Source of the DNA: Diphasiastrum complanatum
Lineage: Eukaryota > Streptophyta > Lycopodiopsida > Lycopodiales > Lycopodiaceae
Direction: 5' to 3'
Length of the DNA stretch: 64,000 nucleotides
Assembly (NCBI GenBank): GCA_029204225.1
Contig: CM055109.1
Location: forward strand, 6,021,053-6,085,052
Positions 22,469 through 35,310 of the stretch are shown piece by piece (position 1 is the first letter of the stretch; every line of letters begins with the position of its first letter). The notes beneath the pieces were generated by a model. The model was not told where the DNA came from. It saw only the letters and a program-made list of their open reading frames with translations, and made no database searches. A program made the position numbers and the translations under genes.

Positions 22469-23701
22469 CCGAACTATTCGAAACTCCACCTGTAGGCTAT
22501 AAAGTGTATGACGAAGCCAATCGTGATGTCAAAAATAAAAAATAATGACCTGCAATTTTGGGTTACCACGCCACTCGCTGCTCTTTCGCCAAATTGAAAG
22601 CCAAATTGGCGTCGCTTTCCGAAATGCTTCTCGTCACCAACTCCCAGCTACCTGCCCACTGGAATGGAGAAATCACTTCTGGCGCACTTTGAACACTTTC
22701 TCCATGGCAATCACTCTATTTTGGTGTACCGTACTTGTAGGTACAGTCAGAGTGCCCTTCGTTTGGAGGCTATAGCCTTTCGTTTGGCCAAAATAGGCTA
22801 AAGGAGGTGAAAATAAGGGCAATTTGGGTTCTTGAACTGTTTCTTCAGTGTGAAGAAATTTCACCTTTCACAAAACTTGGAACCCAACAATTTTTTCACT
22901 TTGAAAATTTTTAATGAAAGGAAGGGTGCCTTTGCCCTTCAGATCTTCAGGACCCTTTCAAAGCCCATCTAAGGGTGATCCACCATCTTGTGGCCCACGT
23001 TTCTCCCTGAGAACTTCATCTTGGCCATTGATCTTATTGAAGGCTTATATGATGGTTGCTAACAATCGCGAGCGCCAAAGGTAGCTCTTCCAGACGCTAA
23101 ACACTTCCATGCACTACAGCCTCTATCCAGTTCACCGCCCACGAGCCTCCACGCGACCTCTCTCTCTCTCTCTCTCCACGTGACCTCTCTCTTCACAAGC
23201 TATGGCTTCTTGTGAAATCTGCGCCTTCAGCGCTTAGTTTCTCTCAGTTCTTTCCATGGCTGGTCACGGCCTTCTAGAATTGTCTTCCCAGCACTAGGGC
23301 ACCTCCATCATGCACTTACAGTGCCTGAAATGATTTTCTACAACCAAAGATCCACAATTTTATGCCTGTAAACCCTAGTCATGAAAGAAGAAAAACTTCT
23401 TGAGCTATGTTCAGGTTTTTTCTGAGCCACTTTTTGCAGCCCTCTACTGCATTCAGGTCTCCTATAGTCAGCCATCACCTGTTTCAAACAGATCTTCAAT
23501 TGGCTTCAAATTGAATCCACAGTAGGCAGCCTTTCTACGGAGCTCTTTGTTTCCTTTTAGCTTCTTGTTTTAGCCTCTGAATCTTCTTACAGTTTTGAGC
23601 TATGCCACGAATCTCCACAGACTCGGTTTTGTGCTTCCTAGCCAACAAACCGTCGTAAATTCGCAGCTCTCTGTTCTTGTCCGGTGATTCAAGCCACCAA
23701 G
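22469..23701 (-). other. copia-B untranslated leader
   Basis: A leader of about 1.2 kb between the PBS and the gag ATG. Its gag-proximal part matches the copia-A leader (shared tgtacctacaagtacggta region at about 22740 and 9210). A small CT microsatellite lies at 23158-23176. Confidence 0.7.
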
Positions 23702-23714
23702 GGCTCTGATACCA
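23702..23714 (-). other. Primer-binding site, Met-tRNA type (copia-B)
   Basis: The + strand reads ggctctgatacca, so the minus strand reads TGGTATCAGAGCC, the usual Ty1/copia PBS. It fixes copia-B's orientation and its 5' LTR to the right. Confidence 0.85.
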
Positions 23715-24010
23715 AGTTAAGAAACATACTTTTAAACACCCGACCGGATCAATCACCACAGCACAACATCAAGTGCAACTAGACAGGACAACAGAATAGC
23801 TCACCTCAAACTGTATATTCAACTGATAAGTAAGTACCAAGATAAGTTGCTTAAAGCACTCAAAGGGCTCGTAAAAGAAAGACGGTCCGATAATTCTAGA
23901 ACTAAGCACACGTGGTGTTGTCGAAATAAGAAAGCACTGTATAAGTCGATCATTGCTATTGTAACTATAGGCTCTTCAGTGAAGCTGTAGTACTTGAATT
24001 GAGTGTCTTC
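23715..24010 (-). mobile_element. copia-B 5' LTR (approximate)
   Basis: This is the sequence between the copia-B PBS and the point where copia-C coding homology ends. The outer boundary is not exact. Its PBS-proximal end (gtttcttaactt on the minus strand) resembles that of copia-A (gcttctaagtt), as expected for one family. Confidence 0.5.
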
Positions 24011-24019
24011 GCTCCACTA

Positions 24020-25100
24020 GAGATTGTCAGTGTAACGGTCTGGAGGTCTTCTTTGTCTTGTTGACCTTCTGGATTCATTTTGTCATTGCTTGAACGTTTC
24101 TTGTTCGTGGGGTTGATCCTCTGCCTCCTGCTGCTCTGGAGTCTGTGGCTCAACATTTTGATTTGACGTCTGTCCTCGATCTCCCTCATGAATTGGCAGC
24201 AATGTGAAGATTTCATGGCCTCTTTCGTCTTTTAGTCCAAGGAATGTGGACTCATCGAATTTCACATCTCTGCTCGAAACAACCTTTTTCGTGGTTGGGT
24301 TGTAGAGCCTGTACACTTGTGTTCTGTTTGAGTACCCGACCATGATCGTTTGCTCTGACCTGTTATCAAGCTTGTTTCTTTTCTCTTTTGGAATGTGCTT
24401 GTGTGTTGTACATCCAAACACATGTACGTATGATAGATCAGACTTTCTACCTGTCCACATTTCGTATGGTGTCTTGTCTTCCAGTGCCATCATTGTTGTT
24501 CTGTTCTACAGATGTACAGTTGCAGCTATTGCCTCAGCCCAGAATTGACTTGGCAATTGAGCTAGTGCCATCATGCATCTGGCTCCTTCGACCAACGTTC
24601 ATGTTCCTTCTTTCTATGACACCATTATATTCTGGCGTGTACGCAGGTGTGAACTGATGTTCGATTCCCTGTTCTTTACAAAATTTTGAGAATTCTTTGC
24701 TCTTGTACACACCTCCATTGTCAAATCTGATGATATGTATCTTCTTTGAGGTGTGTCTCTATGCAAATGCCACGAATCGTAGTCATCCGGCTGTAATAAT
24801 TTATGAACGTTAGAAAATACCTCAAACCTGAGAGCGAATCCATCTTCATCGATCCACAGACATCAGAGTGGACGAGCTCAAGAACTTCCTTGGCTCTTCT
24901 TTCCTCATGTGTGAATGGATTCCAATGTTGTTTTCCTTTTTGACAAGCTTCGCAAAACTCAATTTCGGATCTTGATATCTTAAGACCTGTGACTGTGTCT
25001 TTCTTGCACATGTGATACATGGTCCTCATGTTTAGATGATACGTCCTCCTGTGTCAGAGCCGATCTTCATTTTTTGATGCATTTAATATGCTATCAGAGT
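24020..25100 (-). pseudogene. copia-C GAG-pre-integrase and integrase, truncated
   Basis: The stretch 25029-24721 has the pre-integrase and integrase start: FCEACQKGKQHWNPF, then VLELVHSDVCGSMKMDSL and RYFLTFINYYSRM. After frame breaks, 24720-24490 reads through the region of the second and third acidic residues in other frames. The stretch 24493-24083 gives the integrase end: MMALEDKTPYEMWTGRKSDL, VFGCTTHKHIPKEKRNKLD, YRLYNPTTKKVVSSRDVKFDE, then an acidic linker (PEQQEAEDQPHEQE). There is no RT or RNase H. Homology stops at about 24020, where the copia-B LTR begins, so the 3' half of copia-C was lost or replaced. Confidence 0.8.
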
Positions 25101-25207
25101 TGCTAATTATCTTGGCTTGGTAGAGGGTTCCCGAGTCTGCATCCAACCGTCAGCAACTTGTTTGTCGTTTTCTCGATCATGCGGCACGTATTGCCATCGA
25201 ATAAAAC

Positions 25208-26340
25208 TCAAATTCCAAGATCTGCCATCTTGGAGACTGATAGCAGATCTTTTCTGAGTGTAGGCACGTAGAGTGTTCCTGGCAGCTCTGCTTTACCTAA
25301 CAATGTTCGCAGTTGTAGAGTCCCGATGCCTTTGACATCGTGTCTGCTCCCATCACCTAGAATCACTGCTCTGTTTTTTTTGAGTTCTCGAAAGTCGATC
25401 AAGATCTTCTTGTTGCAGGTGATGTGTGATGTAGCTTCTGAATCAATGACTACATCGTAGTCACGTTCAATGTAGCTCGTTGAAGCTTCATCAAGTATTG
25501 TGAAGGCTTCATCACCTCTGTCTGCATCCTTGGATGACTTTGCAACGTTTGCCTTTTCAGTTTTGTTCTTTGTTTTTGGATTGAATCTGTAGTCGTATGT
25601 AGAGTGCCTCTTCTTCTTGTAGTGCATGCAAGGTATTGTTGGATTGAACCAGCATTTGTTGGTTGTATGGCCTGGTTTGTGACAATGATCACAAGAAGAA
25701 GATTGTTGATTCGAGGACTTCGTCTTCTCGAATCTGGGTTTGCTCTTGCTCTTCTTCTTTCCTTTTGTGAAAAAGGCCTTCTCTTGATCACTGCTTCCCT
25801 CTCTTTCATCCCTCATCAGTCGCTCATCAGTGACAAGACTGACTGCTTTGTCGAATGCCATATCTGGTAGACTCAGTATGAGCATTCTCAATTGTTGATA
25901 GGACGTTGATAGAGATTTCATGAAGTACATCAGCTGTTGTGGTGCTGGGACCTGGTGCTCCTGTCCTAATGCGGCAAGTTGAGCGAAAATCGTTTTGATC
26001 TTCTCAACATGCTGATCTAACTGGTTGCCATCCCATCGTATGGATTGCAGCTGATTGTGAAGATACATCACTGAAGCTGCAGTCCTCACTTCATACTTCT
26101 GTTTTAATCTTTCGCATGCTGCATGGCTGCTTTCGCAGTCTTCAATTGGCATGGGTAGATATTTGTTGATGGAGAAAATGATGATTGCCATAGCACGCTC
26201 ATCCTTTCTGATCCATTCAGCTCTCCTCGAGTCTCTCTCTGGAGGCTGGACCTCTAAGAGTTCGGTCACCAACCAGATGCCTTCACCCTTCAGAAGTTTT
26301 TGATTTTGAATTTCCAGATTCTGTAGTTTGCGCCATTGAG
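25208..26340 (-). pseudogene. copia-C gag and protease
   Basis: The gag start region (26340-26272) reads LNGANYRIWKFKIKN and then has a stop and frame change. From 26272 a 354-residue open frame covers gag (SHAACERLKQKYEVRTAASVM, LHNQLQSIRWDG), a CCHC knuckle (CDHCHKPGHTTNKC) and a second Cys/His cluster. The protease region follows (YDVVIDSEATSHITC, where DSGA has become DSEA, probably inactive), then the downstream ILGDGSRHDVKGIG and LYVPTLRKDLLSVSKMADLGI. It is one of the longest open frames in the window. Copia-H at 55 kb is of the same family, sharing the GDGSRH and R.KDL.SV.K.ADIGI wording. Confidence 0.85.
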
Positions 26341-26428
26341 GCTGATTGTAACTCTTGTCTGGATTGTTGTAGCCATATTGTGTTGTCTATAAAATCAATG
26401 CTCAAATATCAGTAGTGATAACCTGTTG

Positions 26429-26440
26429 GCTCTGATACCA
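26429..26440 (-). other. Primer-binding site (copia-C)
   Basis: The + strand gctctgatacca is the reverse complement of TGGTATCAGAGC. It is followed at once on the right by tgtcgtgaat, the complement of an LTR ending in CA. Confidence 0.85.
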
Positions 26441-26911
26441 TGTCGTGAATAGTTTCATTTCATTGTCACAAACGATTTTATTTCATTTGAATTTTCTTTT
26501 GTGCGGAAGCTCACAGGAACCTAGACACGCAACTACACATCACAGAACACATTTCATTCTAGCAATCGAGACAACAAAAAACAAGGAGATACACAAAAAT
26601 AGAGCAACCAAATTATCAGTTTAGTTTTCAGAGCGAGATTGTCAGTGTCTCGCTTGTTGGCGGCCTGAAGTTCTGCTCTTTCACTGTGTTCTGCTCGTTG
26701 CCAGACTTTCATGCACAATTGTTTTGTTTCTAGTCTTTTTCTGCTCTACACACGCACACACTCTGTGTCTTGCTATATTGTCTTGATCCAAAAAAGTAGT
26801 TTTTATATCTCCACTGTGTGGAGTTTACACGATAGTTAAAATAGAGAATTACAAGAGTAGTTAACACTAATCAACTAATCAGTTAACTCTCCGTCGCTGC
26901 TATCCGTTTCA
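26441..26911 (-). mobile_element. copia-C 5' LTR (right end approximate)
   Basis: The left end is fixed by the PBS. The right end at ...ccgtttca is proposed because it gives a TG start on the minus strand. The length of about 470 bp is ordinary for copia. Confidence 0.5.
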
Positions 26912-27249
26912 ACTAGGCGTGAAGTTTTGAGACTCCAAGCCCATTGAGCTGCCAACTGGCAGCGCGAAAGATTCTCTTTTGTTCTTTCATTTTCTTTTGT
27001 TCCTTTCGTTCTTTTCGTTCCCTTTCGCTTTGCGGCTTTTTATGGTCCTACAACGCCTTGCGATTTTGCGGTCTTGCAAGCTTGTTTGATTTTTATGAAC
27101 GATTCGCGAATCATTCATCCTTCGTTCTTCCTGGAGGCACGTGAAACTTTTGTGAATCGTTTGACATTCGAGTCAAGGTTCGGTGACTTTCGAGTTGCAG
27201 CAAAATTGCAGGAGTTCACCATTTTTGACAAAAATTCCAGCATAACCAT

Positions 27250-27550
27250 TAAAGTAGCTGTTGCTTCAATAAAGTGCCTACCACAAAATAATCAACAACA
27301 ATGGAACTCAAAACAGAATTTCTTCCAAAAAAATCAATTCGAAATGCACAAAGAACTGAACCGAATGTGATCCTGATAGTGCACTTACCACACAAACGAT
27401 TGCACTTCGAAAAAAAAAATAATTTCCAACGGAAAGAAATTTCCAAAATTCCACCACTTGTTGCTTACTCCACCTAAATCTCGAGAAAACGTCGAGATTT
27501 TCCATAGCACTTTCAATGGCAAAATCCTGTTTAGACTGGCTCTGATACCA
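27250..27550 (-). mobile_element. PBS and leader scrap of another copia-like element
   Basis: A third Met-tRNA type PBS (+ strand ggctctgatacca, 27538-27550) opens a minus-strand segment in which MENLDVFSRFRW starts an open frame. No gag motif is evident, so this is either leader or an unrelated 5' end. The sequence to its right would be its LTR, but no boundary is clear. Confidence 0.45.
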
Positions 27551-28117
27551 ATATAAAGTCCTACACATAGGATACTAGTCTAAGCATACCAATTAAAGCA
27601 TTGCACAAGGGAACGGGTGGTGGATAAACCAGCCCAACCAAACCTAGATCGTACAGATCTAGCCCCAAGCTTTGGATCGATCATAGTCATGGAAAGAAGA
27701 ATCACACTAGCAGCATGTAGCTACCAATCACAGAATCAAGCATACACTAGTGAGAGCCCAATAGGTATACTTATATCCTCCAAGGCCCATGCACCACTAG
27801 TAGTGCACTGTGACACCTCTACAACCTATTTGGGCCATGTCATCCAGTTCCCTAATGACTCACTGATAGACCCATACCGACTCCACCACCATGTGTTTAG
27901 GCCTACAACCATTAATTATGACCCTGTACACATAAGGGCCCCAATTCCCTTATAGTCACAATTAACTTACAGGTTGTTGGTCTACCAGTTCGAAATGGCT
28001 CTTGAAAAAGGTTTTTTCTACTTTATGTTCTCAACATGATATTTCGAAGTTCTAACGTTTCATTTATTTTCATTTTGTCATGGAAAATATAAGTAACTAT
28101 TTTTTCTTTTGAATTCT
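27551..28117. other. No gene recognised
   Basis: It may contain LTR sequence belonging to the PBS at 27538-27550. A 112-codon + frame (27617-27955) has no domain that I recognise. Confidence 0.4.
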
Positions 28118-28790
28118 AGGTAAATGAACTCCATGAAACAGGCGAGATGTTGGATTCCATGTTGATTGATTTCGCAATAGGACCAAAGCACCGTGCAACA
28201 TCATATACAGGTCTCTGGGTGAATGGCTATCATTTTCGTACTAGGGATGAAGATTTGAGTAAAGCAACTCAAGACAGTGGTATTACATCATGTTTTAGAA
28301 CTTGGAGCCGTAGTAGTCTGAGAGATAGAAATCCTATTTCAACCAAACTTCGTAATTTTGGATGGATTTGCAAAAGTTTGGAAATTGAATATGGTTTCAA
28401 TTCAGTTATTCTTCTTTATGGTAAATGGGTGAAACCAAATATAGTCGGAAAGCATGCAAGCATGAGGATGGATAACAATGGTTTTTGCTTGATAGATGTA
28501 ACAAAAACACTCTGACAAACTAGCATGGAAGATCAGCCATTTGTTATGCTTGAGCATGTATGTGCAACAAGTGTTTTATGTCCATGACCCGATGGCAATG
28601 AATTGGAATGTTGTATTGCATCGTTATGCTAGGGGAGGACGTGATGGTAAGGATGGGAATAATGTCATGGATTCTTCATTGGTCGAGGACTTTTGCATAG
28701 ATCTTATTGTAGATGAAGAGGAATGTACATCTCATGTGGATGCTGTTGAAGGATATGTTATCTATCTCCTCACAAGATCCCCAAAGTAGT
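28118..28790 (+). pseudogene. CACTA (En/Spm) transposon ORF with DUF4216 domain, broken
   Basis: The open frame 28147-28515 reads VNGYHFRTRDEDLSKATQDSG, the conserved lead-in to DUF4216 in plant CACTA proteins, then LLYGKWVKPN and DNNGFCLIDVTK. After one or two indels near 28516-28560 it continues VQQVFYVHDPMAMNWNVVLH, matching the usual QVFYV.DP...W.VVL ending. An acidic tail (VDEEECTSHVDAVEGYV) ends at 28789. The fragment is preceded by an acceptor-like ttctag|gt. It is the C-terminal part of the transposon protein; no TNP2 transposase core is in the window. It lies just upstream of an array interpreted as the element's subterminal region. Confidence 0.78.
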
Positions 28791-29169
28791 GATGATTTAG
28801 AGACAGAGTGATCTCGAAATGTATTTTGTAAATATCTGTGTAACTATTTTATCTAAGAAATTCGAAACTATTTTCTCTATTAATTCTAGTAATGTTAGCA
28901 CATTGTGCAATCATAAAGTTTTTTTTAACAATCCACATGTATAGATCCAGTACATGCATATTTTCAAACATTAATATATGTAGCTACGTATATCAAGAAA
29001 TCATAAAGTTTAATCCATATGGCATGTATTTGTGTACTATACATGCAACTGATCATTTGCATTATGCATATGCGCTTATATATCATGCACCAATCTTAAA
29101 ATCCTATATTGAATAACTTCTATTTTAAGACACAAAAGAAATGGCAATAGAAAGTGTTGATACTACCAT

Positions 29170-30390
<1,221 letters not shown>

Positions 30391-30395
30391 CCACC

Positions 30396-30406
30396 TTTTC
30401 TTGTAG
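30396..30406 (+). other. Possible right terminus of the CACTA element
   Basis: The sequence ttttcttgtag is identical to the inner part of the CACTA right end (normally TTTTCTTGTAGTG). The final TG is changed to CT here, and no 3-bp target duplication can be confirmed. It stands exactly at the right edge of the hairpin array. Alternative: the minus strand can be read as coding around it (HIRELQEKVA), which would make the match accidental. Confidence 0.45.
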
Positions 30407-30724
30407 CTCCCTGATGTGCCCCTCCACTTCAATGTCATCAAAAAAATTAGCATCAGATAGAGGAGAAGTAGCGGAGGCAAGTTAATCTAGGAGTGCTAGA
30501 GCTAGATATGACAAAATAATGCTAAAAAAAATGACTAAACCACCAAAGTTTATATTTCTCTTTACGATTTCACACGTATGGTAAATTACTTGTCCCAAAA
30601 ACATATTTAAATTGTTTACAATGTCTTAAGTCAAATAAGCCAATTAAGAATGCCACTTGTAAAAAGGGTACATTCTTTGTAAATTGTTTCTAAATTTTAT
30701 CTTAGAGGACCAAGACAATTTTTA

Positions 30725-30760
30725 AGGGGGAGGGAGTGTTACTAGCCTATAACTTGAGCC
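30725..30760 (+). mobile_element. Polypurine tract and start of a 3' LTR (tentative)
   Basis: The tract aagggggagggag (about 30724-30736) is followed directly by tgttactagcc, a typical PPT/LTR junction. The preceding frame reads LEDQDNF, similar to the extreme C-terminus of some gypsy polyproteins. The remainder of the LTR and the body of the element are not recognisable. Confidence 0.4.
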
Positions 30761-30987
30761 GGAACTGGAATGTGCCAATAGATGCTAGAAACCACCATTA
30801 AGGGTATTTTTAGATAACACACCCAACAAGGTAGGACAATGTAATCGTATGGACCCAAAGTTTGAGTTAGAGACCCATGGAACCTATACTTTAGCAATAA
30901 GGCCTAACATGAGCACAAGGCCCAATAGTCGATAACGTCCTAAGTTAGATACTGGCATGCATACAACAAATAGCTGTCTTGTGACAC

Positions 30988-31212
30988 TGGCATAGTACAT
31001 GCCATCAGCCTGCGTTGGGCTATCTAGGGCACTCTATATGAAAAGAGGATGTTAGTGCACTTTTTGGCATAGTACATGCCATCATCCTACGTTGGGCTAT
31101 CTAGGGCACTCTATATGAAAAGAGGATGTTAGTGCACTTTTTGGTATAGTACATGCCATCATCCTACGTTGGGCTAGCTAGGGCATTCTATATGAAATGA
31201 GGATGTGATGGC
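30988..31212. repeat. Three tandem copies of a 77-bp unit
   Basis: The phrase catagtacatgccatca starts units at 30991, 31068 and 31145 (tatagt in the third). Each unit continues with cgttgggcta.ctagggca and ends gaggatgt. Copies one and two are almost identical and the third is slightly diverged and truncated. Confidence 0.88.
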
Positions 31213-31939
31213 TTGGTGGATTATACTATGCTAGCCCTACTATGATCCATAGCATCTAACAACACACAATCCATCACAAGCAAGCAATGGAAATATGCAT
31301 CCTATGACTAGTTATTGAATATGGCATACAAAATTCAAGGCACGTCGTGATAGAAAATAAGAAAGCTTCCACAAATAGATGTACAACATGTGGACTCAAA
31401 GTTACTCTTTGTAATATGGATAATCACTTTGAGAACAACATGTGGACCCAAAATTACTCTTATATACTATGAATAATCACGTTGAGTACATTCCTTTTCT
31501 CATATAAAGAATGAGTGGAGAATTAAATTATGTATGGGACTTAAGGCCAATTTTAGGAGTTACAAAGTTTAATTTAGACTTGACTTAATTAAAAAATAAG
31601 TTTCACTTTGTAACTTGTTTAAAAATAGTTCAAGGCCTACGTTTAACCACCAAGTCTTTAAGATTTTTTTTTTTTTAAATAGGCTTAGAACTTGGAAATG
31701 TACGTGCCAGATGCAAATCGGGCTATTCTTTTAACAAAAAATTAAACCAAAAAAGTGTAATATGGCACTGCCCTCGTGAACACCCTTGAGGTACTTCATT
31801 CATCAACATTCACTAAGCAAAAACTTCATCATAGTAGAACTCTATATGGCAACCAACTAGACTACATCCAGACATCACAATTCCAAATATGCATCATGAT
31901 TAACATACCCATACTAGAGTGACCACTCTCTTGTTCATT

Positions 31940-32250
31940 GTACATGCACTTTGTTCAAAAGTACCATTGACATTCTTGGTTATAATTTTGTAATCTACAT
32001 TGATCAAATAACAACTACAATTTCATGGTCTATCTTCATTAATTTGTGTTTTTTAAAAATCCCATTCACATCTTCGTTTATGATTGTGTAGCCTATCACC
32101 AATCAAATAACAATTAATAATTTCAAGATCCATCTTTGCTGATTTTTATTTCTTCAAAATATCCATCTCCATCTATATTTATAGATTCGTGGCCTATCAT
32201 TATTGGATAGCAATTTTAAAATCCATCTTTAGCAATTTATGACTCCGATA
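31940..32250. repeat. Diverged tandem repeat, about 100-bp period
   Basis: Three imperfect copies of a unit containing 'tttat.attttgta(g/a)cctatca..(a/g)atcaaataacaa' and 'atccatctt..c.attt' start near 31975, 32075 and 32178. Confidence 0.55.
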
Positions 32251-33359
32251 TTTACCTGTTGTCATACTAAATGATTTCTTGTGTTTAAATTGAATTTATT
32301 TTGAATGGGTCTTGTAGTAGATGCCTTCCATATAAATTGACATGCCTATTTTCTACTTGTTCATGACAACGTGCAACCACCATAGATTGATACCGAATAT
32401 TAGAAATGATTAACTTTGTTTTATTCATGGATGATTACAAACTCGTTTTGACTATGTTTCTGATAAGGCAAGGTCATTCGGCTTAAGGCACTTCCAATTT
32501 TCCTTTGTGTGCTAGCTATTATAATTGACAACAAAAGGTTATAAGCTATTGGATTTATAGGGCAACATTTTAAAATGACCTATAAGCTTTAAAAATTGCA
32601 TATATTGGAGGGAAACTTGAAAGATGATTTTCCCAACATTGCAATGAGACTTGGAATCTAAAGGCCAAATACACCCTTATATTCATGGGGGCTTTATTCT
32701 TGTAATTTTCACATGACTTAAGACATCGAAGGGGTTTCATGGTTACCTTTCAAATGAAAAATGTAAGAGTTGCCTTTGTATACATAATATTGCACGATAA
32801 TTTTAGGAGAAAAATTTAAAATGGGCCTCATATTAAATTTGATTAGTCAAATTTAAATATCAAACACAAGTGTACTTGCCTTTCAATTAATATTAGTTAT
32901 ATTTTTTTGCCTTTTTTGAAAGGCAAGTACTCATTCTATATGTATGGGAACTCCCAAATGCCAAGCCTAGTGTGTAACACTTGATCCTTTCAAATGAAAA
33001 ATATGAGAGTATTTCAATCTCTATATCCATAACCTTGTTGTCCTTTCAAAATGAGAATTTTAAAAAGCTTCTCATTTGAGATTTTGCTTTTTATTTTTAT
33101 TTTTGCAAAACATTAAGGCACTAGTATATGTCCACCCAATGTGCAAGTACAAGAGGACGTCAGCAACCACTGGTTGAACTAGTGAATTCCCTGAAAAGGG
33201 GAAGAACCATAATACATAATTGAAAAGTAAATGGACTATAATCATACCATGGAGGGAGGCAGTTCAGTAGATTACTAAGAAGCATCCAACACTAGCAACC
33301 TAAGTAGTGCCTAGAAAATGCAAAGCAAATCGAAAACGTAGAGGGGCCAAGAGAGGAGT
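32250..33359. other. Intergenic, no gene recognised
   Basis: AT-rich sequence in which 'tttcaaatgaaaaat(a/g)t(a/g)agagt' recurs near 32748 and 32990. No coding frame or transposon end is seen. Confidence 0.45.
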
Positions 33360-35030
33360 TGTAGAATCATCAACAATTTGCTGGCTATAAGAAGTCCAAA
33401 TCCTCAAAAGTATTTAGAGCCTGTAGACATGCCAAAATGTGAGGACAACACAATCCATAATCTACGAATCGCCTGAATCCCCCACTAACTAAAGAAGTGT
33501 CGATAATGAAAGCACAAGTGCTCAACAATTTTATCCTCCAATTGGTAAATTGGGCAAAGGTGAGTAGTTGGAAAAAGCCATTCGACTCATAGGGGAAGAG
33601 ACTTAGAGACAATGCGATAAGCTAAGTATTTGAGCTTGCCCACATGGATGGAGCAAATAGTCGAGAACCTCTTACGCCATCACATAGGGGGCTTAGATAA
33701 GGACTAGTGAGAATTGAAATACTTAGGAAAGAAGGAAGGTAAGCATCTAAGATGAACAATGAAGTAATTGAAGAGTAAGGTTCAAGAATAGGCTTCCACC
33801 CAGTAGGAGCCGAGGAAGGGTCACCCTCGAGCTATAGCCCAAGAGTAGAGAGGGAGACAAGGTCAACAAGGGAGCCCTCATTATCAAAAAGCCACTAGAA
33901 TTTGGCAAGGGATCACATGGACAAGTTGGTGAAGGATGGTGAGATCTTTATGGGCCAAGACTAAGCATAGCCTTAGGTGAAAAAAAAACCAAAGAGGGAG
34001 AACTAGGTGGGAAAAAGAGTAGAAGTTTAGACATGCTCATCAATGAGAAGAGAAGTCGACTAGCAAAGAAAGAAGAACTCAAGAAGTGCATATTCGAGGT
34101 TTTTGAGGATGAAGGATCCCTTGAGGCAAAAGGATCCACCAAAATTAAGAAATATGTAGAAGGAGAAAGGGATCGAAAGAGAGGAGAAATTGCTATAGTT
34201 ATAGACATAGAAGAGATGAGGAGAAAGTGTCGATGTTGTGAGGGTTAGATAAGAGAAGACAAACCAGTGAAGGACAAGGGACTTGTTCTTCAGGAGGGGT
34301 TTAAAAATTCCAATTCTTCGCTCAAAAGTGGGAGCTATACAAACCTACTAGGACAAAAAGGGACACTCGCCAAGGTCCTAGAAGAAGCCACAATTGGTAG
34401 TTGTATTGAGCAACACTAGATAAAGGTATGTTTGAGTAGTAATGGAATGACAACTAGCATCTTGGTGATAATGTCAAAGAGATTTTGACACAAACAAAAA
34501 TGGAGGAGAAAAATAATGGATATGAAGCAAGGATGTGACACTCAACTAGTTCTTTGGATGAATAAGACATAAACCAAATATCCCAAGGAGCCAATTTAAG
34601 AACAAAGGAGTCCATGAACCAATTGCAGTATTGGGTAGATGAAAGTTGCAAGTTGAAGGGTGTACCGAGCAGCCACATGACTATGCCATCCAAGACAACA
34701 TGAATGCCCAAAAAAGTACCATAAGGAGAGATTATGAGACAACAACATATAGTTCAAACTTTTCTTTATTTAGAATAGAGGAGTCATTGCAAAACTATGA
34801 GAAAACAAGGTGAAGAAGGCTCTAAAAGAAGCAAGACGAGAGTGACATTCACCAACAAATAATTGGTGAGAGAGAAGGCCCATATAAGAGAAAGTGGATA
34901 GCCTTGGCGAATGTCACATGCAAGAGAGAAGGCACCAGAGACATAGCATTGAAGAGAAATCTGAAAGAGAAAGTAAAGTAGAGCTTGGCACAAATAAGAC
35001 TATGAAAGGTCGAAGGGATGCCGTCTGTGA
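33360..35030 (-). pseudogene. LINE (L1-type) RT and zinc-ribbon relic
   Basis: Read right to left, 34993-34784 contains LACDIRQGYPLSLIWAF, corresponding to the S.RQGCPLSP.LF block of non-LTR reverse transcriptases. The stretch 34711-34454 resembles the thumb/connection region (LGIHVVLDG, then LKLAPWDIWFMSYSS, similar to L..W....LS.AGR). Near 33690-33470 a reading in another frame gives FSTICSIHVGKLKYLAYRI and then LCPIYQLEDKIVEHLCFHYRH, the C-terminal zf-RVT pattern C..C...E...HL...C with two Cys changed to Tyr. The RT palm (YADD) is not intact. Numerous stops and frameshifts make it a dead fragment; endonuclease and ORF1 are absent. Confidence 0.65.
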
Positions 35031-35310
35031 AAATTTTGGAAAAATCTAGCTTGGATACTTTGTAAATTTTCTTGTATGAGAGTAGATCTCACATGTGTGG
35101 AGCATGTTCCCACATGTGAAAAATAGACTAACTATGTTGAATTAGGGGTACTCCAGTTTTTAGTAGAGAACTAGCCAAGTGTTTGATGTTGATTAGGCCA
35201 TTTTCGGCATAAGAGGCAAAATAGGCATGTAAAGGCTTGATTTGGCCAAAAGTAGAAAGTGATGTAGCTCGAGTTATGTTAGGTTACTTACATTTGTCAA
35301 GTTGAGATTT

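Noticed and set aside
34033-34248. A Lys/Glu-rich + strand frame of 71 codons
   Set aside because: It is low complexity and lies over the LINE relic on the opposite strand.
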